Assembly: GCF_001718315.1 (NCBI RefSeq)
Contig: NZ_CP013364.1
Location: 682,001-746,000 of the forward strand
Direction of reading: 5' to 3'
Length of the DNA stretch: 64,000 nucleotides
DNA from: Burkholderia diffusa
GTDB lineage: Bacteria; Pseudomonadota; Gammaproteobacteria; Burkholderiales; Burkholderiaceae
Part shown: in pieces, positions 53,574 through 62,706 of the stretch
Numbering within the stretch: the stretch's first letter is position 1
How the letters are laid out: each line of letters opens with the position of its first letter
Notes under the pieces: model-generated
Databases searched by the model: none
What the model was told of the DNA's origin: nothing
The model's input: only the letters and a program-made list of their open reading frames with translations
Program-made: the position numbers and the translations under genes

Positions 53574-55720
53574 CCTATCCGAGCCTTCGTGATTGGCTGT
53601 TCTCGGGCAAGACGTTCGCCGCGTCGATGCTGGCGCTGTACCTCGGCCTGTACTTCCAGCTGCCGCGCCCTTACTGGGCGATGGCGAGTGTCTATATCGT
53701 ATCGAACCCGTTCGTCGGCGCGACGCGCTCGAAGGCGCTGTATCGCGCGCTCGGCACCGCGCTCGGCGCGGCAGCGGCGATCCTGTTCGTGCCGCCGTTC
53801 GTCGAAACGCCGTTCCTGTTCAGCATCATCGTTGCAACGTGGTGCGGCACGCTGCTCTACCTCGCGATCTCCGACCGCACCGCGCGCAGCTATGTCTTCA
53901 TGCTTGCCGGCTATACGATGCCGCTGGTCGCGCTGCCTACGGTGGCCGATCCGTCGACGATCTTCGACGTCGCGATCGCGCGGACCGAGGAAATCGTGCT
54001 CGGCATCGTGTGCGCGAGCGTGGTCGGCAGCGCCGTATTCCCGAACCGGCTTGCGCCGACGCTGATCGAGCGCACCGACGCATGGTTCAAGGACGCAGCG
54101 TTCTATGGCCGCGAGACGCTGTCGGGACGCATCGCTGGCAAGGCGCTGTCGGCGTGCCGGCAACGCCTCGCCGCAACCATCACCGGCCTTGAATTCCTGC
54201 TGAGCCAGCTGAGCTACGACCATGCGCACCCGCGCGTGCTCGCCCGTGCGCAGGCGCTCGCAGGTCGCATGCAGTTGTTCCTGCCGCTGATGTCGTCGCT
54301 CGCCGATCCGCTGATCGCGCTGATGCGCGACCTGCACGTGCGACCCCCGGCACTCGACGCGCTGCTCGCCGACGCGGCAAAGTGGTTCGACGCGCCGTTG
54401 CCGGCCGTGAAGGCCGGCATCGACGGCGACGTGGCCCACGATCCGGTCGCAGACAATCTGCGTGAGCGCATCGCGTCGCTGCAGCCGTCCGACGGCGCGC
54501 TCGCGAGCTGGGACGGCGCGCTGCTGTCGAACGCGCTTTGGCGGCTGCATCAGGTCATCGACATCTGGCAGGACTGCCGCTCGCTGCGCGCGCTGATCGC
54601 GAACGAGTCGGGCATCTGGCAGCCGCGTTACCGGCATTGGCGTCTCGGCGGCACGGAACGCTTCTTCGATCGCGGGATGATGCTGTTCTCGACGCTGACC
54701 GTCGTGCTCGCGATCATGTTCGCGTGCTGGCTGTGGATCTCGTCGGGCTGGCACGACGGTGCCGCGGCCGTCACGCTCGTGGCCGTGTCGTGCAGCTTCT
54801 TCGCCGCGCTCGACGAACCGGCACCGCTGGTGTTCAAGTTCTTCCTGTCGACGGCTGCGAGCGTCGTGTTCGCCGGGCTGTACCTGTTCGTCGTTCTGCC
54901 GCACGTGCACGACTTCCCGATGCTCGTGCTGATGTTCGCGGGGCCGTTCATCCTGATCGGCACGCTGCTGCCACGCCCGCAGTTCAACATGGTGACGATG
55001 CTCGTCGCGGTGAACACCGCCACCTTCATCAGCATCCAGAGCGCGTACGACGCCGATTTCTTCGTGTTCCTGAACAGCAATCTCGCGGGCGTCGCCGGGC
55101 TGCTGTTCGCGTACGTGTGGACGCGCGCGACGCGTCCGTTCGGCGCGGAACTTGCAGTGCGGCGCCTGCTGCGCTCGGGCTGGGAGGACGTCGCGCGCTC
55201 CGCGTCGACGCAGCCGCTCGACGACCAGCGCAACCACGCATCGCGCATGCTCGATCGCGTCACGCAACTGCTGCCGCGCCTCGGCGCGTCGGACGACCAC
55301 CGCCACCCGTCGATCGAGAGCTTCCGCGACCTGCGCATCGCGCTGAATGCGCTCGACCTGCACCGCTCGCGCCGCAAGCTGACGGGCGACGTACCCGACG
55401 CGATCGACCGCGTGCTGGCCGGCGTCACCGAGCACTACACGCGCTGCGCGGCCGCCAATGCGCGACAGCCTGCACCACCGGCGTTGCTCGCATCGATCGA
55501 CGATGCGCTGCAACGCGTGGCCGGCCGCAACCTGCCCGGCGCGTCCGCCACATCGGCGGACGACGGCACGGCGCACGCCGCTCCGACTGCGCCTGCCACA
55601 CCCGCGACACACCGCCGGCTGCGCGATACGCTGCACGCGCTCGTCGGTCTGCGCCTGTCGCTGTACCCGGCCGCGTCCGCGCAGCCGCCGCATGCCGCAC
55701 CGGATGGAGCGCGCGCATGA
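53570..55720 (+). CDS. FUSC/AaeB-family inner-membrane efflux protein
   Basis: 716 residues with two clusters of membrane helices: about residues 10-160 (PRPYWAMASVYIVSNPFVGA) and about 370-525 (FFDRGMMLFSTLTVVLAIMF ... VNTATFISIQSAYDADFF), separated by a soluble region. This is the FUSC layout of AaeB and fusaric acid resistance proteins. It pumps aromatic carboxylic acids with AaeA-like and outer-membrane partners encoded downstream. Start overlaps the marR stop. The C-terminal 60 residues are low-complexity Ala/Pro. Confidence 0.9.
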   Translation: MTYPSLRDWLFSGKTFAASMLALYLGLYFQLPRPYWAMASVYIVSNPFVGATRSKALYRALGTALGAAAAILFVPPFVETPFLFSIIVATWCGTLLYLAISDRTARSYVFMLAGYTMPLVALPTVADPSTIFDVAIARTEEIVLGIVCASVVGSAVFPNRLAPTLIERTDAWFKDAAFYGRETLSGRIAGKALSACRQRLAATITGLEFLLSQLSYDHAHPRVLARAQALAGRMQLFLPLMSSLADPLIALMRDLHVRPPALDALLADAAKWFDAPLPAVKAGIDGDVAHDPVADNLRERIASLQPSDGALASWDGALLSNALWRLHQVIDIWQDCRSLRALIANESGIWQPRYRHWRLGGTERFFDRGMMLFSTLTVVLAIMFACWLWISSGWHDGAAAVTLVAVSCSFFAALDEPAPLVFKFFLSTAASVVFAGLYLFVVLPHVHDFPMLVLMFAGPFILIGTLLPRPQFNMVTMLVAVNTATFISIQSAYDADFFVFLNSNLAGVAGLLFAYVWTRATRPFGAELAVRRLLRSGWEDVARSASTQPLDDQRNHASRMLDRVTQLLPRLGASDDHRHPSIESFRDLRIALNALDLHRSRRKLTGDVPDAIDRVLAGVTEHYTRCAAANARQPAPPALLASIDDALQRVAGRNLPGASATSADDGTAHAAPTAPATPATHRRLRDTLHALVGLRLSLYPAASAQPPHAAPDGARA

Positions 55721-55754
55721 TCCCGCTACCCAACCTGTCTTTCCGACCGCGACC

Positions 55755-55967
55755 ATGATCGGCGAAATCGACATCTTCGGCGTATTCGTGCCGGCTCCGC
55801 TCGTGCTGATGCTGATCGCCTACCTGATCAACACCGTCGTGCGCGCGCTGCTCGAACGCGTCGGCTTTTACCGCCTCGTCTGGCATCGTTCGATCTTCGA
55901 CCTCGGCATCTATGTGTTCGTGCTTGCCGCCGTCGTCATCGTGTCTCACCATCTCGTGGCTAGCTAA
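55755..55967 (+). CDS. DUF1656 small membrane protein (AaeX-like)
   Basis: 70 residues with two hydrophobic helices (FVPAPLVLMLIAYLINTVV and GIYVFVLAAVVIVSHHLV). DUF1656 proteins such as AaeX lie between FUSC and HlyD genes, as here. Start ATG 55755 is 32 nt after the pump stop. Precise role in the pump is unknown. Confidence 0.9.
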   Translation: MIGEIDIFGVFVPAPLVLMLIAYLINTVVRALLERVGFYRLVWHRSIFDLGIYVFVLAAVVIVSHHLVAS

Positions 55968-55969
55968 CC

Positions 55970-56941
55970 GTGAAAAAAACCTGGCTCTCGGCAGGGCAGA
56001 TCCTGCTCACCCTGATCGTCGTCGTCGTGGCCGCCCTCGTCCTGTGGCGGATCATCAACTACTACATGTTCTCGCCGTGGACGCGCGACGGCCACGTGCG
56101 CGCCGACGTGATCCAGGTGGCGCCCGACGTGTCGGGGCTCATCACCGCCGTGCAGGTCGCCGACAACCAGGAGGTGAAGCGCGGCCAGGTGCTGTTCGTG
56201 ATCGATCAGGCCCGCTACACGCTCGCGGAACGGCTGGCCGAAGCCACGCTCGCGCAGCGCCGCGCGACGCTCGCTCAGGCGAAGCGCGAATATGCGCGCA
56301 ACCTGCAGCTCGGCAACCTGGTCGCCAGCGAGCAGGTCGAGGAAAGCCGCACGCGCGTCGAGCAGGGCGAAGCCGCCGCCGCCGATGCACAGGTGTCGCT
56401 CGACACCGCGAAGCTCAATCTGCAGCGCACGACGATCGTGAGCCCCGTCGACGGCTACCTGAACGACCGCGCTCCGCGCGTCGGCGAATACGTGCCGGCT
56501 GGCCGCGCAGTGCTGTCGGTCGTCGATCGCAACTCGTTCCGCGTGGACGGCTACTTCGAGGAAACCAAGCTGCGCGGCATCCATATCGGCCAGCCGGTCG
56601 ACATCGTCGTGATGGGCGAGCCGCATCCGCTGCGCGGCCATGTCCAGAGCATCGTCGCCGCGATCGAGGATCGCGACCGCACGCAGGGCGCGAACCTGCT
56701 GCCGAACGTGAACCCCGCATTCAGCTGGGTCCGGCTCGCGCAACGCGTGCCTGTGCGCGTCGTGCTCGACGAGGTGCCCGACGACTTCCGGATGATTGCC
56801 GGCCGCACCGCGACCGTCGCGGTGCGCACCGACACGCGCCGCGACGACAATGTGAAGCCGGTTGCCGGTGCTTCCGGAGCAGCCGTGCCGCCTGCGGCAT
56901 CCGCGCCCGCAGCCGTCAGCGCGACGGGAGCATCGCAATGA
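55970..56941 (+). CDS. HlyD-family membrane fusion protein (AaeA/EmrA-like)
   Basis: 323 residues. One N-terminal helix (QILLTLIVVVVAALVLWRI), then a lipoyl/hairpin region: DVSGLITAVQVADNQEVKRG, a coiled coil (RRATLAQAKREYARNLQLG) and the second lipoyl half TIVSPVDGYLNDRAPRVGEY. GTG 55970 is the start, 2 nt after the DUF1656 stop. It bridges the FUSC pump to the outer-membrane channel encoded next. Confidence 0.92.
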   Translation: MKKTWLSAGQILLTLIVVVVAALVLWRIINYYMFSPWTRDGHVRADVIQVAPDVSGLITAVQVADNQEVKRGQVLFVIDQARYTLAERLAEATLAQRRATLAQAKREYARNLQLGNLVASEQVEESRTRVEQGEAAAADAQVSLDTAKLNLQRTTIVSPVDGYLNDRAPRVGEYVPAGRAVLSVVDRNSFRVDGYFEETKLRGIHIGQPVDIVVMGEPHPLRGHVQSIVAAIEDRDRTQGANLLPNVNPAFSWVRLAQRVPVRVVLDEVPDDFRMIAGRTATVAVRTDTRRDDNVKPVAGASGAAVPPAASAPAAVSATGASQ

Positions 56942-58437
56942 AGCGGCATGGCCTGCGCCTCGCGGCGGCACTCGCGCCGCTCGCGCTCGCACTCGGTGCG
57001 TGCAAGTCCGTCGGCCCCGACTACAAGCTGCCGCAGCAGGCGTACGTGAATGCGCCGCTCGCGAACCACGCGTTCGATGACGCGAACGGCACGCTCGTAT
57101 CGCGCAATGCGGTGCCCGGCAACTGGTGGCAGCTGTACGACGATCCCGTGCTCGACGAACTCGTGCGCAGCGCGCTGAAATCGAACACCGACCTGCGCGT
57201 CGCGGCCGCCAACCTCGCACGTTCGCGCGCGGCGCTGCAAGTCGCGAACGAACAGGGCGGCTTCTCCGGCAGCGCGGAAGCAGCCGTGCAGCGCGCGCAG
57301 GAATCGGCCGAGCAATATCTGCTCGAAAACAAGCTGCCGGTCGTGAACGAAGGTACGGTCGGCATCAGTGTGTCGTACGAACTCGATCTGTTCGGCAAGC
57401 TGCGGCGCGGCGTCGAAGCCGCGCGCGCGGACAGCGAAGCCGTGCAAGCGGCCGCCGACCTCGCACGCATCACCGTCGTCGCGGACGTCGTGCGTGCGTA
57501 CGTCGAATCGTGCTCCGCCGGCGACGAACTCGCGATCGCGAAGCAATCGCTCGCGCTGCAGCAGCAACGCGTGAAGCTGTCGCAGCGCCTGCGCGATGCG
57601 GGACGCGGCAACCAGACCGACGTCACGCGCGGCGTCACGCAGGTGCGCACGCTCGCGGCAGACATCCCGCGCTTCGAAGGCCGCCGCAAGATCGCGCAAT
57701 ACCAGCTCGCCGCGCTGCTCGCGCGTTCGCCCGCCGACCTGCCGAAGGCGGTTGCCGAATGCGAACGCCTGCCGAAGCTGCGCCAGCCGATTCCGATCGG
57801 AGACGGTGCCGCGCTGCTGCGCCGCCGTCCCGACGTTCGTGAAGCCGAGCGTCAGCTCGCCGCGGCGACCGCGCGGATCGGCGTCGCGACCGCCGCGCTT
57901 TATCCGTCGATCAGCATCGGCGCGTCCGCCGGTTCGGTCGGCGTCGCCGCCGACCTGTTCTCGTCCACCACGAATCGCTGGTCGTTTGGACCACTGATCA
58001 GCTGGTCGTTCCCGGTCAATGGCCAGCGCGCGCGCGTGCGTGAAGCGGAGGCGGCGACCGGTGGCGCGCTCGCGCACTTCGACGGCGTCGTGCTGAACGC
58101 GCTGCGCGAAACGCAGTCGAGCCTCGCGACCTATGCGGCCGACGTGCAGCGCACCGATGCGCTGCGCACGGCCTACGAATCGGCGCGCAGTTCCGCTGAC
58201 GAAACGCACCGGCTCTATACGGCCGGCCGCGAGTCGTTCATTTCGGATCTCGATGCGACGCGCACGCTGACGAGCGTGCGTGCGCAGGTCGCTGCGGCCG
58301 AAGGTCAGGTCGCGGCCGACCAGGTGAAGCTGTTCCTCGCGCTCGGCGGGGGATGGGAAAGCGATGCAAAGGCCGCTGCGGCGCAGCAGACGACGACAGC
58401 CGGCGCGCCGGCTGCTGCGTCGACGGCTGCAAAGTAA
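56938..58437 (+). CDS. Outer-membrane efflux lipoprotein (NodT/OprM family)
   Basis: 499 residues. The lipobox LALGAC gives a lipidated Cys at about residue 22; the mature start KSVGPDYKLPQ is typical of the RND/NodT outer-membrane factors. Two TolC-like repeats follow (NWWQLYDDPVLDELVRSALK ... DVREAERQLAAATARIGVAT). ATG overlaps the HlyD stop (ATGA). It completes a tripartite pump with the FUSC and HlyD proteins. The Ala/Thr-rich C-terminus is probably disordered. Confidence 0.93.
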   Translation: MKRHGLRLAAALAPLALALGACKSVGPDYKLPQQAYVNAPLANHAFDDANGTLVSRNAVPGNWWQLYDDPVLDELVRSALKSNTDLRVAAANLARSRAALQVANEQGGFSGSAEAAVQRAQESAEQYLLENKLPVVNEGTVGISVSYELDLFGKLRRGVEAARADSEAVQAAADLARITVVADVVRAYVESCSAGDELAIAKQSLALQQQRVKLSQRLRDAGRGNQTDVTRGVTQVRTLAADIPRFEGRRKIAQYQLAALLARSPADLPKAVAECERLPKLRQPIPIGDGAALLRRRPDVREAERQLAAATARIGVATAALYPSISIGASAGSVGVAADLFSSTTNRWSFGPLISWSFPVNGQRARVREAEAATGGALAHFDGVVLNALRETQSSLATYAADVQRTDALRTAYESARSSADETHRLYTAGRESFISDLDATRTLTSVRAQVAAAEGQVAADQVKLFLALGGGWESDAKAAAAQQTTTAGAPAAASTAAK

Positions 58438-58618
58438 GCGCGCCCCAGGGCGGCGCGGCGTGCACGACGCGCCTGCCGTCGTGCGGCATCGTGCGTCGTT
58501 TCGCATGTCCGGTATGTCGATGCCGACGTCGCGCTTCATCTGCATTGCCGGTAAACTCGTCCGCGGTGTCCGTCATTCGCTGGCCACGCGCCGGCGGCCC
58601 ATTTCCCGGAGAGTCATC

Positions 58619-59044
58619 ATGCGAACCAGCGCCCGTAATCAATTCGCCGGCCAGATCAGCGCCGTCAAGCCCGGCGCCGTCAACGACGAAATCACGCTGC
58701 GTACCCCCGACGGCCTCGACATCGTCGCCGTGATCACGCACGGCAGCGCCGCATCGCTCGGTCTCGCGGCCGGCACCAAGGCATTCGCGCTCATCAAGGC
58801 ATCGTCGGTGATCGTGATGGTCGACGTCGACAGCAGCAAGGTGTCGGCCCGCAACTGCGTCGCGGGCACCGTGTCGTCGATTGCGAAGGGCGCGGTCAAT
58901 TCGGAGGTCGTGGTCAAGGCTGCGGGCGGTGCGGAAATCGTCGCGATCGTCACCAACGACAGCGTCGATCATCTCGGCCTCGCGAGCGGCAAGCCCGCGT
59001 CTGCGATCTTCAAGGCGTCGAGCGTGATCATCGGCGTCGAGTGA
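58619..59044 (+). CDS. ModG-like di-Mop molbindin
   Basis: 141 residues made of two Mop/TOBE repeats: SARNQFAGQISAVKPGAVND (residues 4-23) and SARNCVAGTVSSIAKGAVNS (about 76-95), each ending KASSVI-V. Two Mop domains in about 142 residues is the ModG layout, which binds molybdate oligomers for storage. The next gene encodes a NifQ-like protein, also a molybdenum carrier family, so the pair looks like a Mo-handling unit. Start ATG 58619. Confidence 0.9.
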   Translation: MRTSARNQFAGQISAVKPGAVNDEITLRTPDGLDIVAVITHGSAASLGLAAGTKAFALIKASSVIVMVDVDSSKVSARNCVAGTVSSIAKGAVNSEVVVKAAGGAEIVAIVTNDSVDHLGLASGKPASAIFKASSVIIGVE

Positions 59045-59131
59045 TCGGCTGACCGTGCAATTGATCGCAATGGCGCCCCATCGTTCGCCGCGCCCGCGAA
59101 CAGGGTGCAACGCTGCGTGCACACGCGCACG

Positions 59132-59725
59132 ATGACGTCCGCGCTGGAGCATGCGCGTCAACGCATGTTTCAATCGCTGCTGTCCGGGGCGTACGACACC
59201 GACTCCCCGGATGCACGCCTGTTCGGCGCACTGGTTGCTGCACGCGCATGCCGCAACGAACTTGCGCTGCTCGGCCTGTCTTCCGTACGGTTGAGCGGCC
59301 TGCTTGCCCGCCGGTTTCCGCACTTGCGTTCCACCGATGCCGCCGCGCTCGTATCGGCCGCCGCCATCGCGCCGCCGCCGGCCGCGCACGCGCAGTTCGT
59401 CGCGACACTGCACGCGCTGCTGATGCGGGATGCGCATCCCACCGTCGCACACGACGATGCTGACTGCGTCGCGACAATCATTGCGCATGCGTGCCTGCGC
59501 CCCGATCACCTGTGGCGCGATCTGGGCCTCGACGGACGCGACGCGGTCTCCGCGATGCTCGATCGCTATTTCCCCGCGCTCGCTGCACGCAATACCGCGC
59601 AGTTACGCTGGAAGAAATTCCTCGCGCAGGAAGTAGCCGCATCGCTCGGGCAGCCGCCTGGGCCCGCGCCTGGATGTCCCGGGTGCGAGGATTTCGGTTT
59701 CTGCTTTCCCCGGGCACGATATTGA
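59132..59725 (+). CDS. NifQ-like molybdenum carrier family protein
   Basis: 197 residues from ATG 59132 (MTSALEHARQRMF); GTG 59105 gives 9 more residues. The C-terminal Cys cluster GCPGCEDFGFCF matches the NifQ motif Cx4CxxCx5C except that the first Cys is a Gly here. The helical body (HLWRDLGLDGRDAVSAMLDR then YFPALAARNTAQLRWKKFL) is also NifQ-like. In diazotrophs NifQ delivers Mo to FeMo-co synthesis. No nif genes are in this window. The function here is probably general Mo handling together with the molbindin gene 87 nt upstream. Confidence 0.78.
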   Translation: MTSALEHARQRMFQSLLSGAYDTDSPDARLFGALVAARACRNELALLGLSSVRLSGLLARRFPHLRSTDAAALVSAAAIAPPPAAHAQFVATLHALLMRDAHPTVAHDDADCVATIIAHACLRPDHLWRDLGLDGRDAVSAMLDRYFPALAARNTAQLRWKKFLAQEVAASLGQPPGPAPGCPGCEDFGFCFPRARY

Positions 59726-59840
59726 CGACGGCGGCCTGCGCGGCTTGCCGGCGCGCATCGTTTGACCGATCATGCGCGACATCTGTCCATGCGCTGTCCA
59801 CGCCTTCATTCAATCGCAAGCGTTCACCGGAGAGACAACC

Positions 59841-60206
59841 GTGGCTGACGTCGCGAGTCCCAATCTGCCGTCGCGTGATTTCGAAACCACGTCGCTGTTC
59901 TACTCGAAACTCGGCTTCGTCGAAACGTGGCGCGACGATGGCTGGATGATCCTGCGACGCGGCGACCTGCTGCTGGAATTCTTTCCGCATCCCGGTCTCG
60001 ACCCGGCCACGAGCTGGTTCAGTTGCTGTTTTCGGCTCGCCGATGTCGTCGCATTTTTCGACGAGGTGCTCGCGGCCGGCATTCCGGAGCAGACGACCGG
60101 TTGGCCGCGCGCGCATCGGCCTAAACGGGAGGCATGGGGTGGCAGCGTCGGCGCGCTGATCGACCCGGACGGCTCGTTGATTCGCTTGATTCAGACGGAC
60201 AACTGA
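59841..60206 (+). CDS. VOC-family protein (bleomycin-resistance-like)
   Basis: 121 residues from GTG 59841, which follows GGAGAG by 6 nt. Vicinal-oxygen-chelate fold: NLPSRDFETTSLFYSKLGFV, GWMILRRGDLLLEFFPHPGL, GSVGALIDPDGSLIRLIQ. This pattern is that of the antibiotic-sequestering (BLMT-like) VOC group; drug binding is not shown by sequence. An ATG at 59772 would extend it but has no ribosome-binding site and reads as non-coding. Confidence 0.8.
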   Translation: MADVASPNLPSRDFETTSLFYSKLGFVETWRDDGWMILRRGDLLLEFFPHPGLDPATSWFSCCFRLADVVAFFDEVLAAGIPEQTTGWPRAHRPKREAWGGSVGALIDPDGSLIRLIQTDN

Positions 60207-60294
60207 ATCGACCCGTGTCGATGGGTGCGGTGGGTACGAAACAACACCCCATAAACGGATACCTTGCGATGCATATTGCGCATGCCATCAACGG

Positions 60295-61356
60295 TCAATG
60301 ACGATGGCGGTGGTGAATGTCCGGGAAATGTGCGTGACTGTGCGTGATCGGCAGATGAACGTGAGGATGCGTGTGCGGCTCGTCGCCGTCATACGGAAAA
60401 TCGTGCGTGTGCTGATGATGTTCATCGTGCCGGTGCCGGTGCGTATGCTCGAGCCGTTCATGCGCGTGCTCGTGTTCGTGCCGTTCGCGCACGTGCAGCC
60501 AGATGCCGAGCGCCATCAGCGCGGCAGCGATCCAGAACGTGACGGACGGCAACGCCGGCCAGATCAGCAACGACAGCACGACGCCGAACAGCGGCGCCAC
60601 CGAAAAATACGCGCCGGTGCGCGCACTGCCGAGGTGACGCAGCGCGACGACGAACAACACGAGACTGATCCCATAGCCGCCGAGGCCGGTCAGCATCGCG
60701 GCGACAGCGGCGGGACCGGCGGGCAGCGCCGCGCCGGTCGCGAGTGCGATACCGATGTTCACCGGCCCGGCGACCAGGCCTTTCGCGCACGCGATGACCA
60801 TCGCATCGTTCGCGGCAACCTTGCGGGTCAGGTTGTTGTCGATTGCCCAGCACAGGCATGCGCCGGCAATCAGCAACGCGCCGCCCGGCATGCCCGTGCG
60901 CCCCGGGATCCACGACAGCAGCGTGCCGCCAGCGACGATCGCGACCATGCCGAGAAACACCTGGAGATCCACGTTCTCGCGAAACACGACCCACGCGATG
61001 ACCGCCGTCAGCACGCCTTCGAGATTGAGCAGCAGCGCACTCGTCGCAGCCGGTGTGCTCGACAGTCCGAGCATCAGCAGCGCCGGACCCGCGACGCCGC
61101 CGGCCGCGATCGCGCCAGCGAGCCACGGCAGGTCCGCGCGTCGCAGCGGCGCGGCGTCCTCGGCCGGCAAGCGGCGGCGGCGCAACCGGCGCAGCAGGAT
61201 CCCGATACCGAGACCGATCCCGCTGCCGAGATAGAACAGGCCGGCGACCATGAACGGCGACATCGCGCCGATCAGCACCTTGGCCAGCGGCGTCGCGGCG
61301 CCGAACAGCGCAGCGGCGGTGAGCGCGACGAGAATCGCGGAGTGTCTCGGGTTCAT
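60295..61356 (-). CDS. EamA/DMT transporter with His-rich C-terminal tail
   Basis: 353 residues. Ten membrane helices in two EamA repeats (SAILVALTAAALFGAATPLA; MPGGALLIAGACLCWAIDNN). The last 66 residues (288-353) contain 24 His, in motifs such as HEHEHAHER, HTHRHRHDEHHQHTH and HSHAHFPDIHHRHRH, and should lie on the cytoplasmic side. Such a tail suggests metal binding (Ni, Co, Zn) and metal-linked transport or sensing. Convergent with the VOC gene. Substrate unknown. Confidence 0.85.
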   Translation of the reverse strand: MNPRHSAILVALTAAALFGAATPLAKVLIGAMSPFMVAGLFYLGSGIGLGIGILLRRLRRRRLPAEDAAPLRRADLPWLAGAIAAGGVAGPALLMLGLSSTPAATSALLLNLEGVLTAVIAWVVFRENVDLQVFLGMVAIVAGGTLLSWIPGRTGMPGGALLIAGACLCWAIDNNLTRKVAANDAMVIACAKGLVAGPVNIGIALATGAALPAGPAAVAAMLTGLGGYGISLVLFVVALRHLGSARTGAYFSVAPLFGVVLSLLIWPALPSVTFWIAAALMALGIWLHVRERHEHEHAHERLEHTHRHRHDEHHQHTHDFPYDGDEPHTHPHVHLPITHSHAHFPDIHHRHRH

Positions 61357-62046
61357 GATGCGGTCTTTGCGTAGGGCGTTGTGCGTGCAGAATCGGCAGC
61401 CATCGCGTGATGCGGTGGTGCGTACGGTTTGCCGGTGCCTCTCGATTTCGGTGAATGTCGGGGCGAGTTGCGCTGGCTTTCAGGTACCTGTCGCGTCATG
61501 CGCTGCCGGCAATGTACCGGTCCGACGATTCGTGCTGGGCAGATTATCGCGCGTGTGTCATTGGCCGCCAACCAACGTGGCCGTCGTGGGCGTGAATCCG
61601 GGTTCCATCTGCAATCCAATTACATTAGGAAAACGAATCATCATGCCGGTATGTGACCGGATGGACGCGGGCCGCCTACACGATGACACACGCGTCGGCC
61701 GTCCGCTCTCAAGATCGATGCGCAGCCGCACGCGATGCCCATCCATTCAACATTCGCCGGAGCGCGGCGCGACCGCGAATTGATCGATGCATGCCGCCCC
61801 TGGCAGATATCCCGTCGCCACGCTCGCCTGGTGTGACAAATACCTTGCATACAAGGCAGCCGCCGACACGCTTTCGTTGTCGGTTCGATTGGCAGTTCGA
61901 TGCTGATTGCGTGAGGCCGACTGGCTGTGCCGCCAGCGGAGGCAGTCCCGACCTGCCCTCGGGGCAGATCGGTCTGTTATGTGATGTGCTGCATGCGCGA
62001 TGCAGCCAGGCCGTCGCCACGCGGTCGCGCGGCGACACGTCGCGTG
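61357..62046. other. Intergenic region, no gene supported
   Basis: 690 nt. Short frames on both strands have mixed composition. A locally AT-richer block (about 61610-61650) and a small hairpin CCTTG-CATA-CAAGG (61843-61856) are present. No terminator with a T-run was seen. Confidence 0.4.
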
Positions 62047-62706
62047 TTACTCGCTCGCGGCCGTTTGCTGCTCGGGCTGCGGTGCTGCGTCGGCCGGTAC
62101 GTCTGCGGTCGCCGGCTGCGACGCGGCGGCGTCGGCTTGCGCTTGCGCCTTCGGCTGTTGCTGTGCGCCCTTCGCCGCTTGCGCTCCGCCCTTGTTGCCC
62201 GGACGGCGCGATTTCAGCCGGCGCGCACGCGCCGCGTCGTCGTGCGTCACGCGCCCCGCTTCGTTGCCTTGCAGATCGACCCGCACCGCGTCTTCGACGA
62301 GACACGACCAGTAACGATTGCCGCGGCACCACGTTGACATCGCCTCGCGCAGCTCGGCCTCGCTCAGGCCGACGGCTTGCGCCTCGCGAGCGAGGTCGTC
62401 CCAGATACCGACTTTCAGCGGCACCTTCGGGGCCGGATTTTTCGGGAACGCGCGCGGGAAGCGGCGCTGCAGTTTGCCGATCGCGACGATAACCGGATCG
62501 ACCGGCGTCAACGGCTTCGCCGAAGCGGATTTCGCGCCGGACGACGCTTTGGCCCCGGCACCCGATTTGGCCCCGCGAGCGGGCCGGTCGCCGGACTTCG
62601 GCTTCGCGCCTGCGTCCGGTTGCGTAGCCGGTCGCTTCGCGTTGCGCTCCTGCTTGGCCTTTGCTGCGAGCTGCGCCCGCAATTCGGCAAGTTGTTCAAA
62701 ACCCAT
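62047..62706 (-). CDS. ProQ/FinO-domain RNA-binding protein
   Basis: 219 residues. The central ProQ/FinO domain (about 68-165) has AIGKLQRRFPRAFPKNPAPK, PLKVGIWDDLAREAQAVGLS and TWCRGNRYWSCLVEDAVRVD. It is flanked by a Lys/Ala/Gly-rich basic linker and an Ala/Gln/Pro tail, both probably disordered. ProQ proteins bind structured sRNAs and mRNA 3' ends. ATG 62706 has an acceptable context. Confidence 0.9.
   Translation of the reverse strand: MGFEQLAELRAQLAAKAKQERNAKRPATQPDAGAKPKSGDRPARGAKSGAGAKASSGAKSASAKPLTPVDPVIVAIGKLQRRFPRAFPKNPAPKVPLKVGIWDDLAREAQAVGLSEAELREAMSTWCRGNRYWSCLVEDAVRVDLQGNEAGRVTHDDAARARRLKSRRPGNKGGAQAAKGAQQQPKAQAQADAAASQPATADVPADAAPQPEQQTAASE

Noticed and set aside
53549..55774. 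741-codon minus-strand frame opposite the FUSC efflux gene
   Set aside because: It is a high-GC shadow: Arg/Ala/His-rich with no domain, while the plus strand has intact FUSC motifs.
56551..58545. 664-codon minus-strand frame opposite the outer-membrane factor gene
   Set aside because: Shadow frame; no start context and no recognisable domain.
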